A stretch of 64,000 nucleotides of DNA from Flavobacterium sp. IB48 (GCF_016405855.1 NZ_JAEFCA010000004.1:282075-346074); one strand, 5' to 3'; shown: positions 34,829-45,354, counted from the first letter of the stretch. The notes: generated from the letters alone by a model not told the origin. A program made the numbers and translations.

Positions 34829-36388
34829 TTAATTTACAGTAATAGATGTTTCCGTATTTTTAGAGTTGCCATCTTTTTCATAAACATCTTGAAAGAAACC
34901 AACTTCACCTTTTTCATTTACCAATGAAGTAAAATAAGTAATATAAATAGGTACTTTTTTTGTCAGTTTAAAACTGTTTTCTACTTTACCTGCCATAGCT
35001 TTATCTATTTTTTCTTGAGTCCATTCAGGATAATCTTTCAGCATTGCAACAGCTAATTCTTTAGCCATTTTCACATTAATGCATCCGTGGCTGAAAGTTC
35101 TTTTTTCAAAATCGAATAAAGTTTTAGATGGCGTATCGTGCATATAAATATCATCTGGATTTGGAAACATAAATTTTACTAATCCTAAAGAATTGTCTGG
35201 TCCTGGTTTTTGTCTTACTTGTCCGTTAATCATTTCCATGTTTTTCTCTGCAAGATAATTTGGATCTGAAGCAATTTTAGATCTTAATTCATTTTGTACA
35301 ATGCTTTGCGGAACTGTCCAATAAGGGCTAAAAACAATTCTGTCAATTTCACCATTAAAAATGGTTGTTTTAGTTAAAGGCGCTCCCACAAATACGGGCG
35401 AAGTCAATTGAACTTTTCCGTTTTTCACATAAATCAATTCATAAGAAGGCACGTTTACCAATACATACTCATCGCTAGCAGCAATTAAAGCCGAAATTTC
35501 ACGACATCTTTCCATATTAAGTTTTAAAGTCGCAACTTTATCTTCAAGCGGAACATTCATTTCTTTAATATGTTCTTCTGCTAAAATATAATTGGGTTTA
35601 AAACCATTACGAACTTTGTATTTCATTACGGCATCCATCAATTCACGATCATAAACATCACTTTTAGAATCATTTTTTAAATCTCCTAATAAGTACAAAC
35701 GAGTTCTAACCTGTGCAATAGTATTTGAAACCGCATCTGGACGTAAATCTTTGTATGGAGTTTCAGCAGGAACAATTGGTTTCCATTTGCTAGAATTTTC
35801 TAATCTTTTGTATTTTTTTAGAATATCTTGCAATTTGTAATATTGATCATACTCCACTTTTGCATTAGCATCAACTGTAGCTGTTTCTTCGATTGTGCTA
35901 TAGTTCAAGAAATCTTTCAGCATTTCATTGTAAGCTAGTTTTTTCTTATCTGCGTTATTTTTTTTGGTGTATAAAACATACAAAGAACTTAATAACATGT
36001 CTGCATCAGTTTGAGAAAGAGTGCTTTTGTCTGATGAAGAGCTAAACAATTGATCAATTTCTTTTTGATAAGGAATCACCAAATCATTTGTTTTTTTTGC
36101 TTTTTCATACAAAACAGTTCCAAATTCGCTGATTTCGTCTTCATCAAACCAAATCGTTCCAAGAGTTCTGTTTTTGTACAACGACATCACATCAGATTTA
36201 TATTTTTTCAAATCAGAATATCTTTTAAAGAAGTCGTTCGAAATTTCGTCTACATCATGATTGTTATGGTAAACGATTGTGTTGTTTGAAGTTTTTGTAT
36301 ATGTAGTATTAGTGCTTTCAAGTTTACTAAAAGAAAATACAAAAAAACTCAAACCTAAAATTACGGTGAATGAATAAAATGTTCTCAT
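34829..36388 (-). CDS. L,D-transpeptidase (YkuD/YcbB type)
   Basis: 519 aa with an N-terminal signal/anchor (FYSFTVILGLSFFVFSF). Long helical scaffold domain, then a short peptidoglycan-binding-like segment (VSNTIAQVRTRLYLLGDL...DAVMKYKVRNGF), then the YkuD catalytic domain. The nucleophile Cys is in TFSHGCINV and the His in YMHDTPSK, both intact. It would make 3-3 or attach-type crosslinks in peptidoglycan from the periplasmic face. Size and order are like E. coli LdtD (YcbB). Confidence 0.87.
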   Translation of the reverse strand: MRTFYSFTVILGLSFFVFSFSKLESTNTTYTKTSNNTIVYHNNHDVDEISNDFFKRYSDLKKYKSDVMSLYKNRTLGTIWFDEDEISEFGTVLYEKAKKTNDLVIPYQKEIDQLFSSSSDKSTLSQTDADMLLSSLYVLYTKKNNADKKKLAYNEMLKDFLNYSTIEETATVDANAKVEYDQYYKLQDILKKYKRLENSSKWKPIVPAETPYKDLRPDAVSNTIAQVRTRLYLLGDLKNDSKSDVYDRELMDAVMKYKVRNGFKPNYILAEEHIKEMNVPLEDKVATLKLNMERCREISALIAASDEYVLVNVPSYELIYVKNGKVQLTSPVFVGAPLTKTTIFNGEIDRIVFSPYWTVPQSIVQNELRSKIASDPNYLAEKNMEMINGQVRQKPGPDNSLGLVKFMFPNPDDIYMHDTPSKTLFDFEKRTFSHGCINVKMAKELAVAMLKDYPEWTQEKIDKAMAGKVENSFKLTKKVPIYITYFTSLVNEKGEVGFFQDVYEKDGNSKNTETSITVN

Positions 36389-36679
36389 TTTTTTAATTTT
36401 TACGTTATTACTTTTCTATGTAAGTCATAGGTAAAAATTTGGGGCTTTTCTACACTGCTAAATTACTATTGGAGTACTCAAAACATGTTTCCTGATTTTA
36501 TTTAAATGTTGCGAAATTGCCATGTCTTTAAGCTTTCTTTAACTATATCAATTAATTACGTAAATTGTTACCTTATCGGTTTACGAAATCGATTTATTTT
36601 TGTTAACATAAAGCTATTGTCTTAATCAAATATTAAAATATTTTGTACATTGGTCGCATAAAATTATCATATTCATAAA

Positions 36680-39600
36680 ATGGAACAACAAATACCATAT
36701 ATTCCTAAAAATAAAGTAAGAATTGTTACTGCTGCTTCGCTTTTTGACGGACATGATGCTGCCATCAATATCATGCGTCGTATAATACAGTCTACGGGCG
36801 TTGAGGTAATTCACTTAGGTCACGACAGAAGTGTTGAAGAAGTGGTAAATACCGCAATTCAAGAAGATGCCAATGCTATTGCAATGACTTCGTACCAAGG
36901 CGGACACAACGAATACTTTAAATATATGTATGATTTGCTCCGCGAAAAAGGAGCAGGACATATTAAGATTTTTGGCGGCGGCGGCGGAGTAATCCTTCCT
37001 AGCGAAATTGAAGAATTACACGAATATGGTATTACAAGAATTTATTCTCCAGATGACGGCCGTTCTTTAGGACTTCAAGGAATGATTAATGATTTGGTTC
37101 AGCGAGCTGATTTTCCTATTGGAGATAAACTGAACGGAGAAATCGATCATATCGAAAATAAAATTCCAACGGCAATTGCACGTTTAATTTCTGCAGCCGA
37201 AAACTTCCCAGAAATTGCAAAACCAGTTTTTGATAAAATTCACGAAAGCAATGCCACTTCAAAAATTCCAGTTTTAGGAATTACAGGAACGGGTGGTGCA
37301 GGAAAATCTTCTTTGGTTGACGAATTGGTTCGCCGATTTTTAATTGATTTTCCAGAAAAAACAATCGGATTAATTTCTGTCGATCCTTCTAAGAGAAAAA
37401 CGGGAGGAGCGCTTTTAGGAGACAGAATCCGTATGAATGCGATTAATAATCCTCGTGTTTACATGCGTTCGCTGGCAACACGTCAGTCAAATTTGGCTTT
37501 ATCTAAATATGTAGCCGAAGCGATTCAGGTTTTGAAAGCTGCAAAATATGATTTGATTATTCTGGAAACTTCAGGAATTGGTCAGTCTGATACTGAGATT
37601 ATGGATCATTCAGACGTTTCTTTATATGTAATGACACCAGAGTTTGGAGCGGCAACACAATTGGAAAAAATCGATATGCTTGATTTTGCCGATTTAGTGG
37701 CTTTAAATAAATTTGATAAACGTGGCGCGTTGGATGCTTTGCGCGATGTAAAAAAACAATATCAAAGAAACCATAATCTTTGGGACAAAAGCCCAGACGA
37801 AATGCCAGTTTTCGGAACGATTGCTTCGCAGTTTAACGATCCGGGAATGAACACGCTTTACAAAGCGATTATGGATAAAGTGGTTGAAAAAACGGCTTCA
37901 GATTTGAAATCGACTTTTGAAATCACGAAAGAAATGAGTGAGAAAATCTTCGTAATTCCGCCACACAGAACGCGTTATTTATCTGAAATTGCAGAGAATA
38001 ACAGAAGTTATGACGAAACAGCCATTTCACAGCAAAAAGTAGCACAGAAATTATACGGAATTTTCAAAACCATAGAATCGGTTTCTGGAAAAGTTCCGCA
38101 GATTACCAAAGCAGGAATCGACGATTCAACTGTTTTGCCAAGCGGAATTGCTGAGCACGACGAAAACAGAATCTTTTTAAATCTTTTGCTAAATCAATTC
38201 GATAAAGTAAAAATGGACTTAGATCCGTACAATTGGGAAATTATCCTAAATTGGGATGAAAAAGTAGCGAAATACAAAAATCCAGTTTACTCGTTTAAAG
38301 TTCGTGATAAAGAAATCAAGATTGCAACGCATTCTGAAAGTTTATCACATTTGCAGATTCCGAAAATTGCTTTGCCTAAATATGAAGGCTGGGGCGATAT
38401 TTTGCGTTGGAATTTACAGGAAAATGTTCCTGGAGAATTTCCTTTTGCTTCTGGATTATATCCGTTTAAACGTGAAGGCGAAGATCCGTCAAGAATGTTT
38501 GCGGGCGAGGGTGGACCAGAAAGAACCAACAAACGTTTCCATTATGTAAGCGCGGGAATGCCTGCAAAACGTCTTTCGACAGCTTTTGACAGTGTTACTT
38601 TATACGGAAACGATCCAGATTTACGTCCAGATATTTATGGAAAAATTGGAAATGCAGGAGTTTCAATCTGCTGTTTAGATGATGCTAAAAAACTATACTC
38701 AGGTTTCGATTTGGTTCATGCTTTAACTTCGGTAAGTATGACAATTAATGGGCCTGCGCCAATGTTGTTAGGTTTCTTTATGAATGCGGCAATCGATCAG
38801 CAATGTGAGATTTACATCAAGGCAAATGAATTAGAAAAAGAAGTTGAAGCTAAAATCAACAAATTATATAAAGACAAAGGAATCGAAAGACCGAAATATC
38901 AAGGCGAACTTCCTGCCGGAAACAACGGTTTAGGATTAATGCTTTTGGGGGTTACGGGAGATCAGGTTTTACCTTTGGAAGTGTATAACGAAATAAAAGT
39001 AAAAACGTTAGCTCAAGTTCGTGGAACGGTTCAGGCCGATATTTTAAAAGAAGATCAGGCGCAGAATACTTGTATTTTCTCAACCGAATTTGCTTTGCGT
39101 TTAATGGGTGACGTTCAGGAATATTTTATTACTAAAAACGTTCGTAATTTCTATTCGGTTTCAATTTCTGGATATCATATTGCAGAGGCAGGAGCAAATC
39201 CAATTACGCAATTGGCATTTACACTTTCAAATGGTTTCACTTACGTGGAATATTATTTGAGCCGAGGCATGAATATCAACGATTTTGGACCAAACTTATC
39301 GTTCTTTTTCTCAAACGGAGTAGATCCTGAATATTCAGTAATTGGACGTGTGGCACGTAAAATTTGGGCAAAAGCCATGAAAAACAAATACGGAGCCAAC
39401 GAAAGAGCGCAAATGCTGAAATATCATATTCAGACATCTGGACGTTCGTTACACGCACAGGAAATTGATTTTAATGATATTAGAACGACTTTACAGGCTC
39501 TGTATGCGATTTATGACAACTGTAATTCATTGCACACAAATGCTTACGACGAAGCGATTACAACACCAACAGAAGAATCTGTACGTCGTGCAATGGCGAT

Positions 39601-40120
39601 TCAGTTGATTATTAATAAAGAATTAGGTTTAGCAAAAAACGAAAACCCAATTCAAGGTTCGTTCATCATCGAAGAATTAACCGATTTAGTGGAAGCTGCA
39701 GTTCTTCAAGAATTCGACAGAATCACAGAACGTGGCGGAGTTCTAGGCGCAATGGAAACGATGTACCAAAGATCTAAAATTCAGGAAGAAAGTTTGTATT
39801 ACGAAACTTTAAAGCACAACGGCGATTTCCCAATTGTGGGTGTAAATACTTTCTTGAGTTCTAAAGGTTCACCAACGGTAATTCCGGCAGAAGTTATTCG
39901 TGCTACAGAAGAAGAAAAACAATATCAAATTACAATGTTGGATAACTTGCATAATTTCCACGAAGCAAAAGTAAACGAGCATTTAAATACGTTACAGCAA
40001 GCGGCTATTAAAAACGAAAATTTATTCGACCATTTAATGGAAGCTACAAAGGTTTGTTCTTTAGGTCAGATTACTTCGGCGTTGTTTGAGGTTGGTGGGC
40101 AATATAGAAGGAATATGTAA
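36680..40120 (+). CDS. icmF: Fused isobutyryl-CoA mutase (IcmF type)
   Basis: 1146 aa carrying all three parts of IcmF in one chain: a B12-binding domain with the DGHD cobalt-ligand motif (His25), a MeaB-like GTPase chaperone domain with P-loop GTGGAGKS at 203-210 and NKFDKRG, and a C-terminal mutase barrel ([26 protein letters not shown]). It interconverts isobutyryl-CoA and n-butyryl-CoA with adenosylcobalamin, the GTPase protecting the cofactor. Classic methylmalonyl-CoA mutases have separate MeaB and no such fusion. Intact, monocistronic, ended by a terminator. Confidence 0.9.
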   Translation: MEQQIPYIPKNKVRIVTAASLFDGHDAAINIMRRIIQSTGVEVIHLGHDRSVEEVVNTAIQEDANAIAMTSYQGGHNEYFKYMYDLLREKGAGHIKIFGGGGGVILPSEIEELHEYGITRIYSPDDGRSLGLQGMINDLVQRADFPIGDKLNGEIDHIENKIPTAIARLISAAENFPEIAKPVFDKIHESNATSKIPVLGITGTGGAGKSSLVDELVRRFLIDFPEKTIGLISVDPSKRKTGGALLGDRIRMNAINNPRVYMRSLATRQSNLALSKYVAEAIQVLKAAKYDLIILETSGIGQSDTEIMDHSDVSLYVMTPEFGAATQLEKIDMLDFADLVALNKFDKRGALDALRDVKKQYQRNHNLWDKSPDEMPVFGTIASQFNDPGMNTLYKAIMDKVVEKTASDLKSTFEITKEMSEKIFVIPPHRTRYLSEIAENNRSYDETAISQQKVAQKLYGIFKTIESVSGKVPQITKAGIDDSTVLPSGIAEHDENRIFLNLLLNQFDKVKMDLDPYNWEIILNWDEKVAKYKNPVYSFKVRDKEIKIATHSESLSHLQIPKIALPKYEGWGDILRWNLQENVPGEFPFASGLYPFKREGEDPSRMFAGEGGPERTNKRFHYVSAGMPAKRLSTAFDSVTLYGNDPDLRPDIYGKIGNAGVSICCLDDAKKLYSGFDLVHALTSVSMTINGPAPMLLGFFMNAAIDQQCEIYIKANELEKEVEAKINKLYKDKGIERPKYQGELPAGNNGLGLMLLGVTGDQVLPLEVYNEIKVKTLAQVRGTVQADILKEDQAQNTCIFSTEFALRLMGDVQEYFITKNVRNFYSVSISGYHIAEAGANPITQLAFTLSNGFTYVEYYLSRGMNINDFGPNLSFFFSNGVDPEYSVIGRVARKIWAKAMKNKYGANERAQMLKYHIQTSGRSLHAQEIDFNDIRTTLQALYAIYDNCNSLHTNAYDEAITTPTEESVRRAMAIQLIINKELGLAKNENPIQGSFIIEELTDLVEAAVLQEFDRITERGGVLGAMETMYQRSKIQEESLYYETLKHNGDFPIVGVNTFLSSKGSPTVIPAEVIRATEEEKQYQITMLDNLHNFHEAKVNEHLNTLQQAAIKNENLFDHLMEATKVCSLGQITSALFEVGGQYRRNM

Positions 40121-40141
40121 GGATTTTTTTTTATGATATGG

Positions 40142-40172
40142 AAAACCTCTCAAGATTATTGGGAGGTTTTTT
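40142..40172 (+). terminator. Terminator of icmF
   Basis: AAAACCTCTC pairs with GGGAGGTTTT around 9 bases, followed by T-run; the stem core (aacctctc) recurs at 43589 and 45307. Confidence 0.85.
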
Positions 40173-40188
40173 GTTTTTATTTTATTGT

Positions 40189-40211
40189 TTACGGTTTACC
40201 GTAATTTTTTT
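40189..40211. promoter_or_regulatory. Palindrome TTACGG-TTTA-CCGTAA followed by T7
   Basis: Perfect 6+6 inverted repeat 40189-40204 with T7 to 40211, just after the icmF terminator and about 445 bases before the reverse transcriptase start. It could be a second terminator, or an operator: the same half-sites occur at 16525-16540 upstream of the ATPase defence operon. Confidence 0.5.
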
Positions 40212-40649
40212 AGGAAGGTTTTTTATATGTTTGCTAAATATCAGTTTCTTAATATTTAGGCAAAACAAAGATTATGCTTTAAATGAACAAAGAATATTTT
40301 TAAAATGAAATCAAATATGGGCCAGAAGGTCAGAATGTTACGTTTTACTCGGTAATACCTTCTAAGATATACGTTAGTCGGGAAAGAAAATACCAATTTC
40401 CAAATTTCCCTTTAAATAAATAGAGAGAAGTAAAGAAATGGTTGCTAACAGTGTTAAAGCTGTTTGCTTCTTGAGGTTGAATCTGAAGAATCTATTTCTA
40501 AGCATTTTAATGATGTTTAAGTGATTTATTACAAAGATAACAATTTCGATACCTGAAGAGAGTAGTGTTGAAATAGCATTTTATGTGAAAGCTTCGAAAG
40601 GCATGTGCATTCTAAACCTGCTACTATTAATCTGGCCCTCCTTTTTTAT
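40212..40649 (+). ncRNA. Structured non-coding leader of the reverse transcriptase
   Basis: About 440 bases with no ORF but several plus-strand hairpins: AGAAGGT (40324-40330) with ACCTTCT (40357-40363) enclosing GTTAC/GTAAT; GGGAAA (40380-40385) with TTTCCC (40405-40410); GCTAACAG (40444-40451) with CTGTTTGC (40460-40467). Several defence reverse transcriptases carry a template or partner RNA immediately upstream, so this is a candidate ncRNA. Boundaries and transcription are not established. Confidence 0.45.
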
Positions 40650-42167
40650 ATGGAAATAGAAGAATGGTTTAAATTAAAACGTTATCCTCATATTGGAGAA
40701 CCAATAACACAAAAAGATTATAAATGGATTAAGAGGTATGTACAAGATGAAAACTGTATTAAAAAACATAGTTTTTTACCCTTAGTACATAAATGTATTG
40801 TTCAAAGAAAATATCGTGCTGATTTATCTACAAATACCAGAAATCCTAGTGGAAAAAGAAGACGAATTATAGGAACTCCTAAAATCAGAAACATTTATTA
40901 TTCATCTCATTTAGATTCTTTGATATTTTCATATTACAATTATCTACTAAGTGAAAATTATAAAGAATTGATGAAACTAAAAAATTTCAATAATTCAATC
41001 GTTGCTTATCGCAAAATTCCACTATTTGAGGGTTCAGAGAAAAACAAATGTAATATTGATTTTGCTAAAGATACTTTTGAATATATTGAAAAGAATAAAG
41101 AAAAAAAACTCAGTGTAATTGTTGCAGATGTAACATCTTTTTTTGATAATTTAAACCATAAAATATTAAAAAAACAGTGGAGTAGACTACTAAATGAGAA
41201 AACCTTACCAGACTGCCATTTTAATGTATTTAAAGCACTTACAAATCTACGATACGTAGAATCAGATCAATTATTTAATAGTTATTTGGGAACTATGATT
41301 GTGGAAAAAGGTATTCCTAATTCAGATAAAAAAGAATACAAAAGAATAAAAATTAATTCTAATAAATATTTCAAAGAAAAAAATGCTGTTGCTTATTGTA
41401 GTAAAAGTGATTTTTTAAAGAATAATTTAAATCTTATTATCTCTGCCAATAGCACTAAAGGAATACCTCAAGGTAGTCCGATAAGCGCAACATTAGCGAA
41501 TGTTTATATGATGGATTTTGATCAGGAGGTGTATGATAAGATTGTATCGAACAAAGGTTTTTATCAAAGATATAGTGATGATTTAATTATTATTTGCGAG
41601 CAAGAATTTGAAGATGATATAATTAAGTTTGTTAGAGACAGAATTCAGAATTTAGTAAAATTAGAAATTAGTGAAAGTAAGACTAAAGTTTACAGATTTG
41701 AAGAATTAAATGGAAAATTTTTAGGTTTTGAAATAGACGAAAAAACAAAAGAACCTAATTTTAATAAAACTTTAGAGTATTTAGGTTTTGAATATAATGG
41801 GCAAAAAATTTTAGTTAAAACTTCGGGTTTCTCTAAGTTTTATAGATCAATGAAAAGATCTTTTAAAAAATCTACATCTTTGGCAATTAACAGCAAAAAT
41901 CCAGATAGGGACATTTTTAAATCTAGATTATATAAAAGATTTACATATAAAGGGGCAAGTAGAAAATTAATTTTTCGCCCATCAAAAGATAATCCAAGAG
42001 TATACTTGAAAACAAAAGAATATTATTGGGGAAATTATTTGAGTTATCTTTATAAAGCAAATGATAGCATGAAATCAATAAATAGATCTGATGCCATAAA
42101 AAGACAAAGTAGAAAAATTTGGAAAAGTTTTCACAGATTAATGAGATATCATGAAAGTCGATTATGA
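40650..42167 (+). CDS. Stand-alone reverse transcriptase, defence-type candidate
   Basis: 505 aa from ATG 40650 (MEIEEWFKLK); a longer frame from 40605 adds 15 unlikely residues. RT motifs in order: VIVADVTSFFDNLNH with Asp160, KGIPQGSPISATLANVY near 270, and the catalytic YSDD at 308-311 within YQRYSDDLIII. Long N-terminal region (AYRKIPLFEG..KCNIDFAKDTFEYI) and about 180 C-terminal residues, no maturase X, no integrase or endonuclease. This matches stand-alone DRT/unknown-group RTs rather than retrotransposons or group II introns; subgroup (DRT2-like?) cannot be assigned. Followed by duplicated repeats and an XRE module. Confidence 0.82.
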   Translation: MEIEEWFKLKRYPHIGEPITQKDYKWIKRYVQDENCIKKHSFLPLVHKCIVQRKYRADLSTNTRNPSGKRRRIIGTPKIRNIYYSSHLDSLIFSYYNYLLSENYKELMKLKNFNNSIVAYRKIPLFEGSEKNKCNIDFAKDTFEYIEKNKEKKLSVIVADVTSFFDNLNHKILKKQWSRLLNEKTLPDCHFNVFKALTNLRYVESDQLFNSYLGTMIVEKGIPNSDKKEYKRIKINSNKYFKEKNAVAYCSKSDFLKNNLNLIISANSTKGIPQGSPISATLANVYMMDFDQEVYDKIVSNKGFYQRYSDDLIIICEQEFEDDIIKFVRDRIQNLVKLEISESKTKVYRFEELNGKFLGFEIDEKTKEPNFNKTLEYLGFEYNGQKILVKTSGFSKFYRSMKRSFKKSTSLAINSKNPDRDIFKSRLYKRFTYKGASRKLIFRPSKDNPRVYLKTKEYYWGNYLSYLYKANDSMKSINRSDAIKRQSRKIWKSFHRLMRYHESRL

Positions 42168-42181
42168 TATTTTCTTTGTCT

Positions 42182-42661
42182 CCTGCTAGCGCGAGCGTCT
42201 CGCTCGTGAACGCAAAGTAATGCACGAGCGAGACGCTCGCGCCAGCAAAAACAACAAAATTCCATAAAGTTTGTCGTTTCGACGTAAGGAGAAATCTCCA
42301 CAAGTAGCTCCATATAGAATGTCGCCAATCTTTGTCGAGTTTCTCGTGAAGATTTCTCCTTATGTCGAAATGACAAGATTGTATGTTAATTGGGGTTAAT
42401 ATAACTATTCAACCATCTCCCTCCTGCTAGCGCGAGCGTCTCGCTCGTGAACGCAAAGTAATGCACGAGCGAGACACTCGCGCCAGCAAAACAACAAAAT
42501 TCCATAAAGTTTGTCATTTCGACCGAAGGGAGAAATCTCCACAAGTAGCTCCATATAGAATGTCGCCAATCTTTGTCGAGTTTTTCGTGAAGATTTCTCC
42601 TTACGTCGAAATGACAAGATTGTGTGCTAATTGGGTTGAAATATAACTATTCAACAATCTC
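42182..42661. repeat. Tandemly duplicated palindromic repeat block
   Basis: Two near-identical direct copies of about 240 bases (42182-42420 and 42423-42661). Each has a GC-rich hairpin (gcgagcgtctcgctcg ... cgagcgagacgctcgcgc) and an inverted pair 'gtcatttcgac...gagaaatctcc' / 'gatttctcctta..gtcgaaatgac'. Both copies end with the last bases of the 104-aa gene, so the duplication took in that gene's 3' end. Same family as 10190-10515. ORFs in it are only read-through of the repeat. Confidence 0.8.
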
Positions 42662-42961
42662 CCCAACAAACCCCAAAAACTCCATTTCATCCATAGGAAA
42701 CAAATGTAGAATCGTTTCCAAAATCAGGCTTACATTAATAGTTGTACTTTTATCCTTTTTAGAAAAATTATGCATGTCATTATCAAGTGCTAGAATGCAT
42801 AATTTCAGCAAATCGGTAATGAGGCAGCCGAGTTCTAAATAATTGATCACTTTAAATTGTGCGGTATAAGAATTGGCTTCGTTGGTTGGTTTTAGCGTTG
42901 TAAAATACTGAGCGGTTAATTTTTGCAGTTTTTGTAGCTTTTCTGTTTCGTTCGTTTCCAT
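42647..42961 (-). CDS. 105-aa-family hypothetical protein (module B)
   Basis: 104 aa, cytosolic, no recognised family. Paralogue of the 107-aa protein at 12711-13034 (shared LKP, NSYT, KV.NYLEL, DLLK, ILE..LHLFP, DEMEFL). As there, the gene is divergent from an XRE regulator. Its 3' end lies inside the duplicated repeat block and has been copied into it. The reverse transcriptase gene is convergent with it. Function unknown. Confidence 0.68.
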   Translation of the reverse strand: METNETEKLQKLQKLTAQYFTTLKPTNEANSYTAQFKVINYLELGCLITDLLKLCILALDNDMHNFSKKDKSTTINVSLILETILHLFPMDEMEFLGFVGEIVE

Positions 42962-43139
42962 AAGGGGTATATTTTAAATGATTTACAATTTGACTTTTAT
43001 GAAATTATTATAAGAAAAATTGTACTTTTGTTTGATTCGGCGAAGGAAGAAATAGATTGTATTTTACCAAACCGATTCTGCGGGTATCGTACTGTAGTAA
43101 ATAAGTTTGTTACTCGTGGAAGTTTTCACACTTAATTAT

Positions 43140-43147
43140 TATCTTTG
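43140..43147 (+). promoter_or_regulatory. XRE gene -7 box with near-leaderless start
   Basis: TATCTTTG (TAnnTTTG) only 4 bases before the ATG at 43152, so transcription would begin at or next to the start codon. Confidence 0.5.
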
Positions 43148-43151
43148 AATT

Positions 43152-43571
43152 ATGAGCACACTAACAAAACCAAATCACATAGGGCGAAAAATAAGCCGTA
43201 TTCGTGAACTTCGTGATATGAAACAGGAAGCTTTAGCGCAGGCTTTGGGAATAAGTCAGCAAACAATATCTACTATTGAAAACAGCGAAACTATAGAAGA
43301 AGATAGACTTTCTGAAATAGCAAAAGCTCTTGGTGTTACAGTTGATGCAATTAAGAATTTTTCAGATGAAGCAGCAATTAATTATTTTAATACTTTTAAT
43401 GAAGCGGTATCAGATAGTAGTTTCGGAAGTATTCATAATAACAAATGTACTTTCAATCCATTAGATAAATTAGTAGAATCTTTTGAGGAAAATAAAAAGC
43501 TTTACGAACGTTTGCTTCAAGCAGAAAAAGATAAAATTGAGTATTTAGAAAAATTGCTAAATCAGAAATAG
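43152..43571 (+). CDS. XRE-type HTH regulator (module B)
   Basis: 139 aa. Residues about 10-65 are a typical XRE domain (GRKISRIRELRDMKQEALAQALGISQQTISTIENSE) with a DRLSEIAKALGV second half. After residue 100 comes a coiled coil (LVESFEENKKLYERLLQAEKDKIEYLEKLL), probably for dimerisation. Divergent from the 104-aa gene, as in module A. Terminator follows at once. Likely regulator of the module and perhaps of the reverse transcriptase (inference). Confidence 0.82.
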   Translation: MSTLTKPNHIGRKISRIRELRDMKQEALAQALGISQQTISTIENSETIEEDRLSEIAKALGVTVDAIKNFSDEAAINYFNTFNEAVSDSSFGSIHNNKCTFNPLDKLVESFEENKKLYERLLQAEKDKIEYLEKLLNQK

Positions 43572-43588
43572 TAAATTTTATATAAAAG

Positions 43589-43617
43589 AAAACCTCTCAG
43601 AAATGAGAGGTTTTTTT
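43589..43617 (+). terminator. Terminator of the module B XRE gene
   Basis: AACCTCTCA-GAAA-TGAGAGGTT with T7. Confidence 0.88.
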
Positions 43618-43675
43618 GTTTATAGATTTTTACTTCTATATTTACATTTAATAAGAAACTTACTAAATAAACTGA

Positions 43676-45247
43676 ATGAAAACAAAACTACTTTTATTTT
43701 TTATACTTTGTATTCTTCCTCAATCTAATGCACAGCAAAAGATATATGATTTTACAAGCTATCCGTGGAGTTTAAGAAAAATCAACGATAAGCTTATATT
43801 TGAAGCTAGTGAAGCTGATACTGGTCGAGAAATATGGAAAAGTGACGGAACTACTTCTGGCACAAAACTAATAAAAGACATCTATACAGGTACAGAGTCT
43901 TCTGTATCAGGTACATTGGAAACTGGTGCAGTAATTAATGATGTTTTTTATTTTATAGCAAAAGATAAAAGTTCTCTTGGAGAGATTTGGAAAACTGATG
44001 GAACTGACACTGGCACTGTAAAAGTAACAAGTTTTATTAATGGAAGAACTTCAAGTCTTACAGCTGTTGGCAATTCGATTTATTTTTTAATTCAAGAAGA
44101 ATATAACTTACAAGTCTGGAAAACAGATGCAACATCAGGAGCTACAGTATTGGTTAAAGATAATATGTCAATCTGGAACACACCATCTTTTCAAGGCAAA
44201 TGCAATAACACCTTTATATTTACATTTCAGCCTTATGGTACAAACGATTCTAGAGTTTGGAGAAGTAATGGTACTTCAGAAGGCACTTTTCCGATAACAT
44301 CAGAAATAGATGGAAATGGATCTTATCCTCAAGGTACATCCGGATTGACACAATATATAGAACACAATAATAAATTGTATTTTGTCAGCAGAAATTATTT
44401 ACATGAAACTGATGGAACGCTTGAAAACACAAAAGTGATAGGTAACGTTTGGGTAGCCCAACAATATTTAGTACATCATAGTAGTGTTATCGAAGCAAAC
44501 AATAATTTGTATTTTATGTTTTTTTCTGCCGATTTGAACAAATTGTCGATATGGAAATTTGATTCAGTTAATAGCAATGTAGCCGAAGTATATAGTAAAG
44601 TAAGTGATCACTATTTTTCTCCTTCAAATTTTACTAAAACAGATAATTCTTTGCTTTTTTCTACAGAAAATGAAACAGGAGGGGCATCTTTAGTGTCATT
44701 AAATCTTGTAGACAATACAGTGAAAAATTTTGGAGAAATATCAAACGGTATAAAAAAACCTTTTATTTTTATAGACAGGATAGACGCCTCTACGCTTTTG
44801 AAAATTAATGATAATGAATATTATATAGCATCAGTAGTTGAAAATAATTTTACAAAAGGGTTTATTTTAAATTTAAGTTCAAATTCACTTCAGCAAATTG
44901 GTGCATTAGACAATGTGTTAAGTATTGTTTCTTTTAAGGATTACCTGTACTATGCAAAAGATAATAAATTATGGAAATATGCTAATAATTTAAATGTTCC
45001 AGTAATAGAAAATAAATCATCTTTAGTGGTTTATCCAAACCCTTCAAGAGACTTTATAAGTATAAAAGCCGAAAATGATACTCAGATTGAAGGCTTGCAA
45101 ATTTTTGATTGGAATGGCAGATTGGTAAGCACTCCGATATTGGATTTAAATAATAAAATTGATATTTCTAAATTGAATCAAGGTCCATATCTATTGAAAG
45201 CAAAAGTGAATGGAGCTTTGATTTCGAAGAAAATATTAAAAAACTAA
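43676..45247 (+). CDS. Type 9-secreted ELWxxDGT-repeat protein
   Basis: 523 aa with signal peptide (MKTKLLLFFILCILPQSNAQ). Repeats of the form GREIWKSDGTTSGTKLIKDI, GEIWKTDGTDTGTVKV and WRSNGTSEGT are the ELWxxDGT motif of bacterial beta-propeller-like surface proteins. The last ~70 residues (VVYPNPSRDFISIKAENDTQIEGLQIFDWNGRLV...KKILKN) are a T9SS type A sorting domain, so it is exported through the type 9 system and released or surface-attached. Function unknown, possibly adhesive. Confidence 0.85.
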   Translation: MKTKLLLFFILCILPQSNAQQKIYDFTSYPWSLRKINDKLIFEASEADTGREIWKSDGTTSGTKLIKDIYTGTESSVSGTLETGAVINDVFYFIAKDKSSLGEIWKTDGTDTGTVKVTSFINGRTSSLTAVGNSIYFLIQEEYNLQVWKTDATSGATVLVKDNMSIWNTPSFQGKCNNTFIFTFQPYGTNDSRVWRSNGTSEGTFPITSEIDGNGSYPQGTSGLTQYIEHNNKLYFVSRNYLHETDGTLENTKVIGNVWVAQQYLVHHSSVIEANNNLYFMFFSADLNKLSIWKFDSVNSNVAEVYSKVSDHYFSPSNFTKTDNSLLFSTENETGGASLVSLNLVDNTVKNFGEISNGIKKPFIFIDRIDASTLLKINDNEYYIASVVENNFTKGFILNLSSNSLQQIGALDNVLSIVSFKDYLYYAKDNKLWKYANNLNVPVIENKSSLVVYPNPSRDFISIKAENDTQIEGLQIFDWNGRLVSTPILDLNNKIDISKLNQGPYLLKAKVNGALISKKILKN

Positions 45248-45306
45248 AGGGAACATAAAGTAATGCACGAGACATCTATGGCATGAGAATAATAAAATTA
45301 GAAAAT

Positions 45307-45337
45307 AAAAAACCTCTCAGAAATGAGAGGTTTTTTT
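45307..45337. terminator. Bidirectional terminator
   Basis: AACCTCTCA-GAAA-TGAGAGGTT again, between the convergent ELWxxDGT gene and the TPR gene. Same sequence as 43589-43617. Confidence 0.85.
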
Positions 45338-45354
45338 ATATCAGCTTCAAGAAA

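Noticed and set aside
36389-36679. Cobalamin riboswitch before the B12-dependent mutase
   Set aside because: No B12-box-like sequence or multi-helix structure is visible in the 290-base gap.
42149-42617. Two minus-strand ORFs of about 70-75 aa in the repeat block
   Set aside because: They are near-identical translations of the duplicated palindromic repeat, with no gene-like start context; treated as read-through of repeats.
10072-43571. One large genomic island
   Set aside because: Core genes (prfA, pyrF, purU, icmF) lie between, so there are two separate accessory spots rather than one island.
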